From NCBI GenBank assembly GCA_001772665.1, contig MEVH01000007.1, positions 41,107 through 76,875 on the forward strand: a DNA stretch of 35,769 nt. The letters are read 5' to 3'. Each line of letters begins with the position of its first letter. Position 1 is the stretch's first letter. The DNA comes from a candidate division WWE3 bacterium RIFCSPLOWO2_01_FULL_39_13. Lineage in GTDB: Bacteria > Patescibacteriota > WWE3 > 2-01-FULL-39-13. Below, piece after piece: positions 14,488-22,811 of the stretch. The translations under genes and the position numbers were made by a program. The notes beneath the pieces were generated by a model, which did not search any database, was not told the origin of the DNA, and worked only from the letters and a program-made list of their open reading frames with translations.

Positions 14488-14493
14488 TATAAT
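14488..14493 (+). promoter_or_regulatory. -10 box of the response regulator gene
   Basis: TATAAT ends exactly 6 nt before the ATG at 14500, predicting a leaderless mRNA. The spacer is AAAAAC. Confidence 0.65.
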
Positions 14494-14499
14494 AAAAAC

Positions 14500-15171
14500 A
14501 TGAAGGCGTTGATCATAGATCATGATCCCAGAACCAGAAAGGCCTTGACCCGGATCCTTAAAGACGACTATATAGTTGATGCTGCCTCATCTGCTGCTGC
14601 TGCCGAGCAGCTTATAATTAACTCTTCTTACGATATTATCCTTTTAGATCTTATACTCCCAGATATGGATGGAGAGGATTTGTGCAGTCTTCTAAAAGCA
14701 AGGCTTAAGACTGTTCCCGTTGTAGTAATCACTGACAAGTCAGCTGTGTCAGACAAAGGAGATGCTTTCGAACACGGAGCAGATGACTATCTTGTAAAGC
14801 CTTTCAGTACGCTAGAGCTTAAGGCCCGCATGAGGGCGCTCCTGAGACGTTCTTACAACAGCAGCAATGGATATCTCGAGAATATTCAAATCAGAAATCT
14901 GCATCTTGACCGCAACAGACGCATTGCGGCTCATAAAGGTGTGAGGCTCACTCTGCGGAAAAAAGAGCTGCAGCTTCTTGAGTTCTTGCTATTAAATAGA
15001 GGGAGAGTTCTGACACGCGGTGAAATTCTAGAAAATGTTTGGGATACCGCAACAAGTCCATTTACCAATACAGTTGATGTCCATATTAAACGCTTAAGGG
15101 ATAAAATAGAAAAGCCCTTTAATGAAAGCTATATCGAGACAATTCACGGGATAGGATATCTGGTTGAGTAG
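14500..15171 (+). CDS. OmpR/PhoB-family response regulator (orphan)
   Basis: The 223-residue protein has a receiver domain (acidic D7 and D9, phospho-acceptor D50 in LLDLILPD, T78, K100 in LVKPF) and a C-terminal winged-helix DNA-binding domain (LTLRKKELQLLEFLLLNRGRVLTRGEILENVW, then VDVHIKRLRDKI and the IHGIGYLV wing). It should bind promoter DNA when phosphorylated. No histidine kinase is adjacent, so the partner is elsewhere or absent. The gene is isolated: a TATAAT box lies 6 nt upstream, and it ends 9 bp from the convergent rpmB stop. Confidence 0.92.
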   Translation: MKALIIDHDPRTRKALTRILKDDYIVDAASSAAAAEQLIINSSYDIILLDLILPDMDGEDLCSLLKARLKTVPVVVITDKSAVSDKGDAFEHGADDYLVKPFSTLELKARMRALLRRSYNSSNGYLENIQIRNLHLDRNRRIAAHKGVRLTLRKKELQLLEFLLLNRGRVLTRGEILENVWDTATSPFTNTVDVHIKRLRDKIEKPFNESYIETIHGIGYLVE

Positions 15172-15180
15172 GGCTAATAT

Positions 15181-15534
15181 TTATGTCTTTAAGAAGGAGC
15201 TTCTACGACTCTTGGCTTTGGAAGTAGCTTTTCCCTTAGTCTTTGAGTCAATCTCGGGCTTGGAGTTTGCAGCAACCTGTACACCTGCTTTTTTCTCCTC
15301 TCTGATTTCACCTGGATACAGGGGCATGCTAAGCCCTTTGATTTTGCCTCGTTTGATCGATTTCAGGCACTTGGCACATACTTTTGCCTTTGTGTTTTCA
15401 CCCTCAACATTTAAAACCGTCTTCCGCAGGTTCGGCTTTCGGCGCACAATAGAGCGGTATTTTAGTCCCCAGATTAAAGTAACCTTTTTTGCTCTAAGAG
15501 GACTTTTTTCGCAAATGTCGCAAGATATTCCCAT
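15181..15534 (-). CDS. rpmB: 50S ribosomal protein L28, with basic C-terminal tail
   Basis: The 117-residue protein has the zinc-type L28 core: C5-x2-C8 (ISCDICEKSP) and C53-x2-C56 (KVCAKCLKSI), with RRKPNLRKTVLNVEG between, like the family's KRRxxPNLQ segment. The core ends near residue 65. The remaining 50 residues are Lys/Ser/Ala-rich and absent from ordinary L28 (60-80 residues). It is a single gene converging on the response regulator; TTTAAT lies 9 nt before its ATG. Confidence 0.88.
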   Translation of the reverse strand: MGISCDICEKSPLRAKKVTLIWGLKYRSIVRRKPNLRKTVLNVEGENTKAKVCAKCLKSIKRGKIKGLSMPLYPGEIREEKKAGVQVAANSKPEIDSKTKGKATSKAKSRRSSFLKT

Positions 15535-15595
15535 AACTGTAGAATTAAACCACTTTTTTGCTATAAATACAATGACAAAGGCTTTTATAGCAGCG

Positions 15596-15665
15596 AAGTG
15601 AATACCGCCAACTAAAGTTGGTGGTTTCCTATGCCTTCACTTCGTGAGTTCGCCTTAGGCATAGT
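15596..15665 (+). repeat. REP-like palindromic element, copy 1
   Basis: CCGCCAAC (15605-15612) pairs with GTTGGTGG (15617-15624), and TATGCC (15630-15635) pairs with GGCATA (15658-15663). The unit, starting AAGTGAATACCGCCAAC and continuing GTTGGTGG-TTTCCTATGCC, matches the reverse complement of 33510-33557. Hairpins of this type resemble REP elements or IS200/IS605-type ends. No transposase is in the window. Confidence 0.7.
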
Positions 15666-15851
15666 AAATAATAGCCGAGATCGGACACTTGTGAAACTGT
15701 CTGAATTACTGCTGCAACTGGAGATTCATTTTTTGTTGACTTCTGGTTAGTAAAAAGTTTTGTCTTTGTTAATATTTTGTTTCGATTAAGTTAATCCCCA
15801 GAAAATATAATGTGTCAAGAAGGTTGTAAATCTTGATTTAACAGGTTTAAT

Positions 15852-16883
15852 ATGATGCTTAACAATAATGATATTAGAAGAATAAATATAAGATACCCGT
15901 TGCGGGGTGGTGAAGGTGACCATATAGATGGTGACGATGCGAAAAGATTTAAAATTTCATGCGTGCGGGGAAAATTGGGAAAAGAAGAGGAGGATATATT
16001 AAAAAAAATGTGTTTTGGAAGCGAGCCACGGCCTAAAATGCTTAATATTGCCGGTGGTTTTGCTTTAGAGGATTCGGTATGTGTTGCAGTTGTGGGTTCA
16101 AGAAAGATAACACAGTATGGAAGGGATGTGTGTGAATACATTGCTGGTGGATTGGCGGCCGCCGGCGTGACTATTGCCAGCGGGTTAATGTATGGTGTCG
16201 ACCTTTGTGCGCATAAGGCTGCAATCTCGGCCGGCGGCCGGACTATAGCCGTTCTCGGATATGGATTTGACCATCTAAAAACACTGCGGTATGCAAGACC
16301 GGTAGCAGACGAAATCATTTCAAAAAAATGCGGTGTCGTAATCTCAGAATACGAAGACTTTCAAACTCCCGAAGTATGGACATTCCCTCGAAGAAACCGT
16401 ATTGTGTCTGCATTTTCTAAGGCAGTCGTAATAATAGAAGCATCAGAAAACTCTGGGAGCATTATAACTGCGGGATTCGCGCTTGAGCAGGGAAAAGAAG
16501 TTTTTGTTGTCCCAGGTTCCATTTTTAGCGATGTCAGCAAAGGCAAGCACAAGCTTCTGAAGCAAGGGGCAATCCCGGTAGATTCTCCTTTGGATATTCT
16601 TAATTACCTTGGTATCACCAGCTCCACAAACTCCTCAAGCCAAGGAAACTCCACGGCCTTTCAGACTTCTTTACCTAATCTTTCTGAGAACGAACTAACA
16701 GTTTGGGAAATTTTGAAAAACGAGACCAATCCTCTTACACTTGATGACCTGCTATTTGAAACAAAAATGAGCCCAGCAAGCCTTAATGTTGCCGTTACCT
16801 CGTTAGAGCTTCTTGGTCTGGCAAAACATGACTCGTCTAATAGCATACAAAAAAATAGCTTGACAATCCCTGTACACTGGTAA
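15852..16883 (+). CDS. dprA: DNA-processing protein DprA (Smf)
   Basis: The 343-residue protein has a Rossmann-like DprA core: VAVVGSRKITQYGRDV, IASGLMYGVDLCAHKAAI, FPRRNRIVSAFSKAVVIIEA, and SGSIITAGFALEQGKEVFVVPGS in pieces. A C-terminal winged helix (about 275-340, ENELTVWEILKNETNPLTLDDL) follows a Ser-rich linker. DprA loads RecA on incoming single-stranded DNA in natural transformation. The first ~65 residues are not the usual SAM domain and are charged. Start ATG 15852; a TATAAT at 15806-15811 would give a leader of about 35 nt. topA follows after 5 bp, a common pairing. Confidence 0.93.
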   Translation: MMLNNNDIRRINIRYPLRGGEGDHIDGDDAKRFKISCVRGKLGKEEEDILKKMCFGSEPRPKMLNIAGGFALEDSVCVAVVGSRKITQYGRDVCEYIAGGLAAAGVTIASGLMYGVDLCAHKAAISAGGRTIAVLGYGFDHLKTLRYARPVADEIISKKCGVVISEYEDFQTPEVWTFPRRNRIVSAFSKAVVIIEASENSGSIITAGFALEQGKEVFVVPGSIFSDVSKGKHKLLKQGAIPVDSPLDILNYLGITSSTNSSSQGNSTAFQTSLPNLSENELTVWEILKNETNPLTLDDLLFETKMSPASLNVAVTSLELLGLAKHDSSNSIQKNSLTIPVHW

Positions 16884-16888
16884 ACTGT

Positions 16889-19255
16889 ATGAGTATGAAA
16901 AATCTGGTTGTGGTTGAATCTCCGTCAAAAACCAAGAAGCTGTCTGATTTTTTAGGAAAAGGTTACAAGGTAGTTTCGTCTGTCGGGCATATCCGCGACC
17001 TGCCGAAGTCGTCTCTTGGAGTAGATGTCGAGCACAATTTTATTCCGTTATACATAAATGCTCCTGACAAAAAGGATGTAATCAGGGATCTGAAAAAAGA
17101 GGCTAAAACTTCTGACTCAATTTATCTGGCAACTGATTTGGATCGTGAAGGCGAGGCGATTGCCTGGCATGTTGCGTATGTTATGAATAATGACAATGAC
17201 TTGAAGGATGAGTCTCCTTCGGCAGCTCAGTCTCCTTCGATAGTGCAGCTCGCAGACAGCCAGAACTTTCAAATTGCCGGTAAGCTCAAAAATTCTTTGG
17301 GCCATAATCCAAAGATTTATCGTGTGACGTTTGATTCAATTACAAAAGAGTCTGTTTTGGATGCATTTAAAACCCCCCGGCGTCTTGATATGTCTTTAGT
17401 CGATGCCCAGCAAGCCAGAAGGGTTTTAGATAGATTGGTTGGATATAAATTGTCCCCGCTTCTATGGGAGAAAATAAGATACGGTCTATCGGCGGGAAGA
17501 GTCCAGTCTGTTGCTGTCCGATTTATAGTAGAAAGGGAAAGGGAGATTAAGAAGTTTAAGAAGTCTTTGTACTTTGAGATTATAGGAGAATTCGGGTCGC
17601 CTACTGCGATGACTTCTGCGATTGCCATAGGTGCCACAGGCGCCATAGGCGCCCGACTGTCTAAAATCAACGGCAAATCAATTTATGAAAAGAAAAAGTA
17701 CGACCTTTTTGCCGGGCAGTATTCTGTATCGTGCACAGCCATTTCATCTCAGCAAGAAGCTGACAAGATTCTAAAAGACCTAAAATCCTGCGCATTTACC
17801 GTTTCAAAAGCAGAGAAAAAAGAAACCCGAAGTCATCCAAGTCCTCCATTTACTACAGCCAGCCTTCAGCAGTCAGCAGCGTCAAATCTGGGATATTCTC
17901 CGAAAAGAACAATGCAAATAGCTCAAAGGCTTTACGAAGGCGGACGCATAACATATATGAGAACAGACAGCGTGAATATCAACCCGGGGTTTGTTAAGCA
18001 GGTGAGAAATTACATAAATGGAGAGTTCGGCTCTAAGTATCTTTTTAACACCGAACGGTATTACAGGGCGAAAAAATCGGCTCGTGTTCAAGAGGCTCAC
18101 GAGGCAGTAAGACCGACTTCTGTACAGATATCAGCCGAAAAATTACCTGAATCGGTTACACCACAAGAAAGAAAGCTTTACGACTTAATCTACAGGAGAA
18201 CCGTTGCGACTCAGATGTCCCCAGCGGTTTACTCTAATTCAAGAGTCGAAATAGACGGGTCTAAAAATGAGGCGGTCGATAAAGCTAAAATGTCTCCGAA
18301 TAAAGTCTCTGCCTACACTTTCTCTGCTTCCGGCTCAATTCTTGTTTTTGACGGATTTCTAAAGGTCTACCATTCGAAAAACCGTGATGTTGAAATTCCT
18401 GATGTAAAAATCGGGGGTAGGCTGAATATGGCAAAAGCCGAAAGCGAGGCGAAAGAACTGACTCCTCCGCCCAGGTATAATGAGTCGTCTCTTGTTAAAG
18501 AGCTTGAGCGTTTTGGAATCGGCCGTCCGTCAACTTACGCTTCTATTATTGACACGATTCAGGCGAGGGGATATGTAAAAAAAGAGGATAAGGTTTTATA
18601 CCCGACTGACAATGGGATGGTGGTAAATGACCTTTTGGCAAAGCATTTTCCGCAGATTGTTGATATTGATTTTACTGCAGAAATGGAAGGGAATCTCGAT
18701 GAGGTCGCACTTGGAAAGCTTAACTGGAAGAAGCTTATCAAGGATTTTTATACTCCTTTTGAAAAGCTTTTAATAGCCAAGAAGAAGGAAATTAAAAAGG
18801 AGGATGTCGTTGTATTAGAGAAGACCAAAGAGAAGTGTCCTGAATGCAAAAAAGGGAAGCTGGTAGTAAAACTTGGCAAATACGGAAGGTTTCTAAGCTG
18901 TGAAAAGTTTCCCGACTGCCAGTATGCAAGGCCGATAGAAGATAACACGGGTGAAGGAAATCCAAATGCAGATCAGCAAAAGGAACTTGATAACTTAAAT
19001 GAAAAATGCCCTGAATGCCAGGGAAAGCTTCTTGTTAAAACCGGGCGCTTCGGGCAGTTTATTGCCTGCGAGAATTATCCTAAGTGCAAGTACACAAGAA
19101 AGATAGATAAAAAAGTTGGTATGAAATGCCCCGAATGCGGTGGAAAACAAGGCGGTGAAGTAGTTTATAAAAAAACCAAAAAAGGAAGAACATTTTACGG
19201 ATGCTCGCGCTACCCCGACTGCAAGTTCGCCAGCTGGACAAAACCGAAGAAATAA
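16889..19255 (+). CDS. topA: DNA topoisomerase I
   Basis: The 788-residue type IA topoisomerase relaxes negative supercoils. It has the TOPRIM domain (VVVESPSKTKKLSDFL, LATDLDREGEAIAWH), the catalytic tyrosine Y356 in TYMRTDSVNI, GIGRPSTYASIIDTIQ, and three C-terminal zinc ribbons of CPEC...C..C type ending GCSRYPDCKFASW. Compared with usual TopA, there are low-complexity insertions: about 40 residues after AYVMNNDND, a GATGAIGA segment near residue 250, and about 20 residues near 460. ATG 16895 is an equally possible start. No clear terminator is seen after it. Confidence 0.97.
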   Translation: MSMKNLVVVESPSKTKKLSDFLGKGYKVVSSVGHIRDLPKSSLGVDVEHNFIPLYINAPDKKDVIRDLKKEAKTSDSIYLATDLDREGEAIAWHVAYVMNNDNDLKDESPSAAQSPSIVQLADSQNFQIAGKLKNSLGHNPKIYRVTFDSITKESVLDAFKTPRRLDMSLVDAQQARRVLDRLVGYKLSPLLWEKIRYGLSAGRVQSVAVRFIVEREREIKKFKKSLYFEIIGEFGSPTAMTSAIAIGATGAIGARLSKINGKSIYEKKKYDLFAGQYSVSCTAISSQQEADKILKDLKSCAFTVSKAEKKETRSHPSPPFTTASLQQSAASNLGYSPKRTMQIAQRLYEGGRITYMRTDSVNINPGFVKQVRNYINGEFGSKYLFNTERYYRAKKSARVQEAHEAVRPTSVQISAEKLPESVTPQERKLYDLIYRRTVATQMSPAVYSNSRVEIDGSKNEAVDKAKMSPNKVSAYTFSASGSILVFDGFLKVYHSKNRDVEIPDVKIGGRLNMAKAESEAKELTPPPRYNESSLVKELERFGIGRPSTYASIIDTIQARGYVKKEDKVLYPTDNGMVVNDLLAKHFPQIVDIDFTAEMEGNLDEVALGKLNWKKLIKDFYTPFEKLLIAKKKEIKKEDVVVLEKTKEKCPECKKGKLVVKLGKYGRFLSCEKFPDCQYARPIEDNTGEGNPNADQQKELDNLNEKCPECQGKLLVKTGRFGQFIACENYPKCKYTRKIDKKVGMKCPECGGKQGGEVVYKKTKKGRTFYGCSRYPDCKFASWTKPKK

Positions 19256-19379
19256 ATTCCTGTGGCTTTTTTAGTTTGTTCATATTTCTTCATTTTTTCG
19301 CCAATTATAAGATGACAGGGCAACTTATTAATCTCCAAGTCTTGTTAGTACAAATAGTGAGAAATAGCTTCCTATGGGG

Positions 19380-19385
19380 TATAAT
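19380..19385 (+). promoter_or_regulatory. -10 box of the stand-alone receiver gene
   Basis: TATAAT ends 6 nt before the ATG at 19392, so this ATG rather than the upstream one at 19374 is the start. Confidence 0.6.
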
Positions 19386-19391
19386 AATGGT

Positions 19392-19808
19392 ATGTCAAAA
19401 TGCATAATACTAGATGACGATGAGACTTTCCAACGATTACATCGGCGTCGTTTGATACGTCTGGGGCTCGAAGAATATATGGTGTTTTCATTTGATAGTA
19501 ACGAGGAAGCTCTTCGATTTCTAGAAGAAAATCCTGACGTTGACCGTGGAGTTTTCGATTGGAATCTGAATCCATATGGAAGATCTGGTGGACCTTATAC
19601 AGAAGGGGCTGTAAGAAGGATACTTGAGACACATGGAAGTGTCCTTCTTACAAGTGGAACGGACGATTCAACAGGCAGACTGAGTGAGTTGATGCGAGAA
19701 TCAGGTGATGAAGCAAGATTAAGATTTGTTGACAAACGCCTTCTGGAAACAGGTGATTATGAGTTCTTAGTAGCTGATACAAGGGAGTGGCAACCGCAAA
19801 TTTCTTAA
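19392..19808 (+). CDS. stand-alone receiver-domain protein
   Basis: The 138-residue protein has only a CheY-like receiver domain: acidic cluster D8-D9-D10 (IILDDDE), candidate phospho-acceptor D56 in GVFDWNLNP, T87/S88 in LLTSGT, and K115 in FVDKRL. The order and spacing fit the fold, although an 8-10-residue insertion rich in Gly and Pro follows D56. There is no output domain, so it would act by protein contact. An upstream in-frame ATG at 19374 precedes the -10 box and is unlikely to be used. No kinase is nearby; the OmpR-type regulator at 14500 is the only other two-component protein here. Confidence 0.75.
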   Translation: MSKCIILDDDETFQRLHRRRLIRLGLEEYMVFSFDSNEEALRFLEENPDVDRGVFDWNLNPYGRSGGPYTEGAVRRILETHGSVLLTSGTDDSTGRLSELMRESGDEARLRFVDKRLLETGDYEFLVADTREWQPQIS

Positions 19809-19958
19809 TTCAGCTTCCTTATGAACACATGGTGTTGCTAATTATGGAACAAAAAACAGACAAATAATCCAAAGGCATACCTTCCTAAACTGTTTAGCTC
19901 TTATATTTTTTGCTCTCTGCCTCTGCAACTTTATCGGCTGGCAAAATAACTTCTGCCG

Positions 19959-20008
19959 GCAATTCGCGCGAATTGCGCACATATATGAGTGGAAATCGCA
20001 CGAATTCC
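19959..20008. promoter_or_regulatory. two related 18-bp palindromes (operator candidate)
   Basis: GCAATTCGCGCGAATTGC (19959-19976) is a perfect palindrome. GGAAATCGCACGAATTCC (19991-20008) is an imperfect one identical to it at 14 of 18 positions. Their starts are 32 bp apart, about three helical turns, and the second ends 2 bp before a TTGACG -35 element. This is the layout of a two-site operator for a dimeric regulator. Confidence 0.55.
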
Positions 20009-20010
20009 GC

Positions 20011-20039
20011 TTGACGCCTATCTGGGTTCCTGGTAGTCT
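20011..20039 (+). promoter_or_regulatory. promoter of the second AAA_14 ATPase gene
   Basis: TTGACG (20011-20016), 17-bp spacer, weak TAGTCT (20034-20039). Transcription would start within a few bases of the ATG at 20049. Confidence 0.4.
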
Positions 20040-20048
20040 TTATGTAAG

Positions 20049-21185
20049 ATGTTAAATAGATCTTTAAAAAGCATTGTTATTGAGGCTTTAACAACTACTA
20101 ATAAGGGGGTTATTATATACGGTGCCAGGCAGGTTGGGAAAACCACACTCGCAAATGAAATAATTCGCTCTCTTGGGCTAAGAACCCTTATGGTTAATGC
20201 TGACCAAAGTAAGTATTTCGACATATTGTCAAGTCGTGATGTAAATAAGCTTAAAAACTTTACCGAGGGGTATGATTTATTATTTATTGATGAAGCGCAA
20301 CGCATACCTGAGATAGGTATTAATCTTAAAATAATCTTGGATAATTTTAAGAATTTAAAGGTTGTTGTTACAGGATCGTCTTCTTTGGATTTAGCAAGCA
20401 AAATCAGCGAGCCTTTGACTGGACGGATATTGACTTACAAGTTATACCCGATTTCTTTTCTTGAATTATCATCATTCCTTAATAAATTTGAACTCGATGC
20501 ACAGTTGGAAGAACGCATGATATATGGATCTTACCCTGAGATTTTCTCTATAGTCGGCGAAAATAATAAAAGAGAATATCTGCAAAATCTTAGTGATAGT
20601 TATTTATATAAGGATTTGTTAGAACTGGGAGACATAAGAAATTCATCAAAAATAAGGGACTTATTAAAATTGCTGGCATTTCAAATTGGCTCCGAAGTAT
20701 CAATGTCTGAACTTGGTTCAAGCTTAGGAATGGGTAAAGATACCATTTCACGATACATTGATTATCTAGAAAAGTCATACGTAATTTTTAGTCTAGGCGG
20801 TTTTAACCGCAATTTAAGAAAAGAAGTAACGAAAATGGACAAGATCTATTTTTATGATCTAGGTATTCGAAATATTCTTATTGATAATATGAAACCAATA
20901 AAAGACCGAGTCGACGCAGGGCAGTTATGGGAAAACTTTATAATAGTAGAAAGAATCAAGTACCTGGCATATATTCAGAAATATGCATCATCGTACTTCT
21001 GGAGATTATATACGGGTGCTGAACTTGACTATATAGAAGATTCTGAAGGATCTTTAAAGGGTTTTGAATTCAAATATGGCGGGAAAAAAGTTAAAAAGCC
21101 GAACGGATGGACTCTAGCATATCCCAAAGCATCTTTTGATTGTATAAACATGAGTAATTATTTGAATTTTATAGCAGGGCTATAA
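20049..21185 (+). CDS. AAA_14 / DUF4143 ATPase, second copy
   Basis: The 378-residue paralogue of the protein at 5660-6835 has Walker A GARQVGKTT, Walker B LLFIDEAQR, sensor VTGSSSLDL, LTGRILTYKLYPISFLEL, YGSYPEIF, a winged-helix-like stretch (MSELGSSLGMGKDTISRYIDYL), KIYFYDLGIRNILI, and a C-terminal ELDYIED...FEFKYGGK nuclease-like pattern. The two proteins share every landmark but differ widely elsewhere, so they are old paralogues or separate acquisitions. It is a single gene, preceded by two palindromes and a promoter. Function of the family is not established. Confidence 0.87.
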   Translation: MLNRSLKSIVIEALTTTNKGVIIYGARQVGKTTLANEIIRSLGLRTLMVNADQSKYFDILSSRDVNKLKNFTEGYDLLFIDEAQRIPEIGINLKIILDNFKNLKVVVTGSSSLDLASKISEPLTGRILTYKLYPISFLELSSFLNKFELDAQLEERMIYGSYPEIFSIVGENNKREYLQNLSDSYLYKDLLELGDIRNSSKIRDLLKLLAFQIGSEVSMSELGSSLGMGKDTISRYIDYLEKSYVIFSLGGFNRNLRKEVTKMDKIYFYDLGIRNILIDNMKPIKDRVDAGQLWENFIIVERIKYLAYIQKYASSYFWRLYTGAELDYIEDSEGSLKGFEFKYGGKKVKKPNGWTLAYPKASFDCINMSNYLNFIAGL

Positions 21186-21216
21186 GTGTCATCCAAAAGC
21201 GTTATAGTGCGAAAGG

Positions 21217-21244
21217 TTGACCTATAACATAAATAACGTATAAT
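21217..21244 (+). promoter_or_regulatory. promoter upstream of 21279 gene
   Basis: TTGACC (21217-21222), 16-bp spacer, TATAAT (21239-21244). The start near 21251 would leave a leader of about 28 nt, so this gene does not follow the leaderless layout. Confidence 0.6.
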
Positions 21245-21278
21245 ATCCATATTAATTAAGCTAATTCAAATAAAAATC

Positions 21279-21653
21279 ATGAATCAATTTCAACCTGAGT
21301 GTATAGGAGTGGCTGGGGTAGATCGCAGAGAAGAAGATACTTTTAATAAGACAGATGGCTTTACTGATGGTACGCCTGGAAAAAATGTTTGTTACTGGAA
21401 GCCTTTTGGCAAAAGATCCGGAGAGGACGATCAATCCGATGCTTTGAGTGGTGGTAAAGGTAGTGAAGAGGAGCAAATAAATAGAAAGAGCAGAGAGGCT
21501 GCCGAGTTAAGAGGGAAAGCTATGCAGGCAAGGGAAGATGACGATTCTGATCGGGCTATCAAACTTGAACAGGTGGCTAGAAAGCTCAACCGCGATGTCG
21601 AGGATTGGCAGGAAGAGAAGGAAAGAAAAAAGAAGTCTTGGTGGCAACAATAA
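21279..21653 (+). CDS. hypothetical charged protein, 124 aa
   Basis: I do not recognise it. The N-terminal 60 residues are Gly/Asp-rich and probably flexible, with two Cys (ECIGV, NVCYW). Residues about 65-120 are a highly charged helix, likely a coiled coil (EEQINRKSREAAELRGKAMQ), ending in KKKSWWQQ. There is no signal peptide or membrane segment. The ATG at 21279 follows a good promoter, but no Shine-Dalgarno is seen. It lies alone between the ATPase and rpsB. Confidence 0.6.
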   Translation: MNQFQPECIGVAGVDRREEDTFNKTDGFTDGTPGKNVCYWKPFGKRSGEDDQSDALSGGKGSEEEQINRKSREAAELRGKAMQAREDDDSDRAIKLEQVARKLNRDVEDWQEEKERKKKSWWQQ

Positions 21654-21726
21654 CGGATTAGCTGTCCTTAAATAGATGATTTTTCAGCTTCAAACATCCA
21701 AGCCGAGAGAAGTCAGCATCGTTAGT

Positions 21727-21857
21727 TTGACTCTATGCATCTATCTTTGCTATCATTCCGCTATCACATCATGACTAGACGTGCTCCTGATCTTACTGTC
21801 TAGTCAGAGGGTAAAGGGGCAGTTATTGTCAGACATTAAAAGTTAATAAACGCTAAT
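21727..21857 (+). promoter_or_regulatory. rpsB promoter and leader
   Basis: TTGACT (21727-21732), 18-bp spacer, TATCAT (21751-21756). The roughly 95-nt leader contains ACTAGAC...GTCTAGT, a 7-bp stem with a loop of about 17 nt (from about 21773). S2 represses its own mRNA through the leader in other bacteria, so a similar role is plausible here. Confidence 0.5.
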
Positions 21858-22796
21858 ATGAAAATACCTTCTGTTGAAGAGATGATAGAAGCTGGAGTCC
21901 ATTTCGGGCATCAAACGCGAAGGCGTAATCCTAAAATGGATAAGTTTGTTTATTCAACTGAAAATAAGACCAGCATTATTGACCTTTATCAAACAGCAGA
22001 CCTTCTTAAAACCGCCTGTGAATTTCTTTATGATCTTGCCAAAAACGGCAAGCAGATAATTATTGTCGGTACAAAAAGACAGGCGTCCGGAATGGTCAAA
22101 AAATATGCGCAGGAGTCGGGGGCTATGTTTGTGAATGTAAGGTGGCTTGGCGGAACTTTCACTAATTTCAGTTCAGTCAAAAAGAGCCGGGATGAGTTGA
22201 AGAATCTAAAAGAAGGCAGAGATAAAGGAACTTTTAACAAATACACCAAAAAAGAACGCCTTTTAATTAACCGCAAGGTAGAGAAGCTCGAAGAGCTTGT
22301 CGGTGGAATTGCTTCGCTTGATTCAAATCCATCTGCAATTGTTGTTATTGATCCAAAACGCGAGAAAACCGCAGTCCACGAAGCAAATATTGTAAACGTC
22401 CCTGTAGTCGGCCTTATCGATACCAACTGCAATCCTGATGATATTAATTATCCAGTCAGCGGTAACGACGACGCCCTTAAATCAATTGAGCTGTTTTTGT
22501 CAGCAGTATGCTCTGTGATAGGGCAGGGATACAAAGAGTTTGAATCGGCAAAAGCCAAATCTGCTGAAGTAAAAAAAGAAGATATTAAAGTTCCTGCAGT
22601 GCATGAATTAAAGCCGGTGCAGGAGGAGTCTCCCAAAACGGCAGAGAAGAAAAAAGAAACTGCAAAAGCAAAAGAAAATCCAGAAAAAAAGCCGGCAAAG
22701 GCTTTGAAAAAAGAAAAGAAGGAAGCTTCAAAAGCTGAAAAGAAAGCAGGAAAAACTCCTAAAAAGGCGAAATCTCGAAAGAAAAAGTCAAGTTAA
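21858..22796 (+). CDS. rpsB: 30S ribosomal protein S2, with basic C-terminal tail
   Basis: The 312-residue S2 has the normal core (IEAGVHFGHQTRRRNPKMDKFVY, NVRWLGGTFTNFSSVKKS, VVIDPKREKTAVHEA, PVVGLIDTNCNPD) up to about residue 230. The last 80 residues are a Lys/Ala/Glu-rich tail ending KKAKSRKKKSS, absent from typical S2 (about 240-260 residues). It is the first gene of rpsB-tsf, with a clear promoter and leader. No Shine-Dalgarno is evident before the ATG. Confidence 0.97.
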   Translation: MKIPSVEEMIEAGVHFGHQTRRRNPKMDKFVYSTENKTSIIDLYQTADLLKTACEFLYDLAKNGKQIIIVGTKRQASGMVKKYAQESGAMFVNVRWLGGTFTNFSSVKKSRDELKNLKEGRDKGTFNKYTKKERLLINRKVEKLEELVGGIASLDSNPSAIVVIDPKREKTAVHEANIVNVPVVGLIDTNCNPDDINYPVSGNDDALKSIELFLSAVCSVIGQGYKEFESAKAKSAEVKKEDIKVPAVHELKPVQEESPKTAEKKKETAKAKENPEKKPAKALKKEKKEASKAEKKAGKTPKKAKSRKKKSS

Positions 22797-22811
22797 CCTT
22801 TGAGGTTGTTT

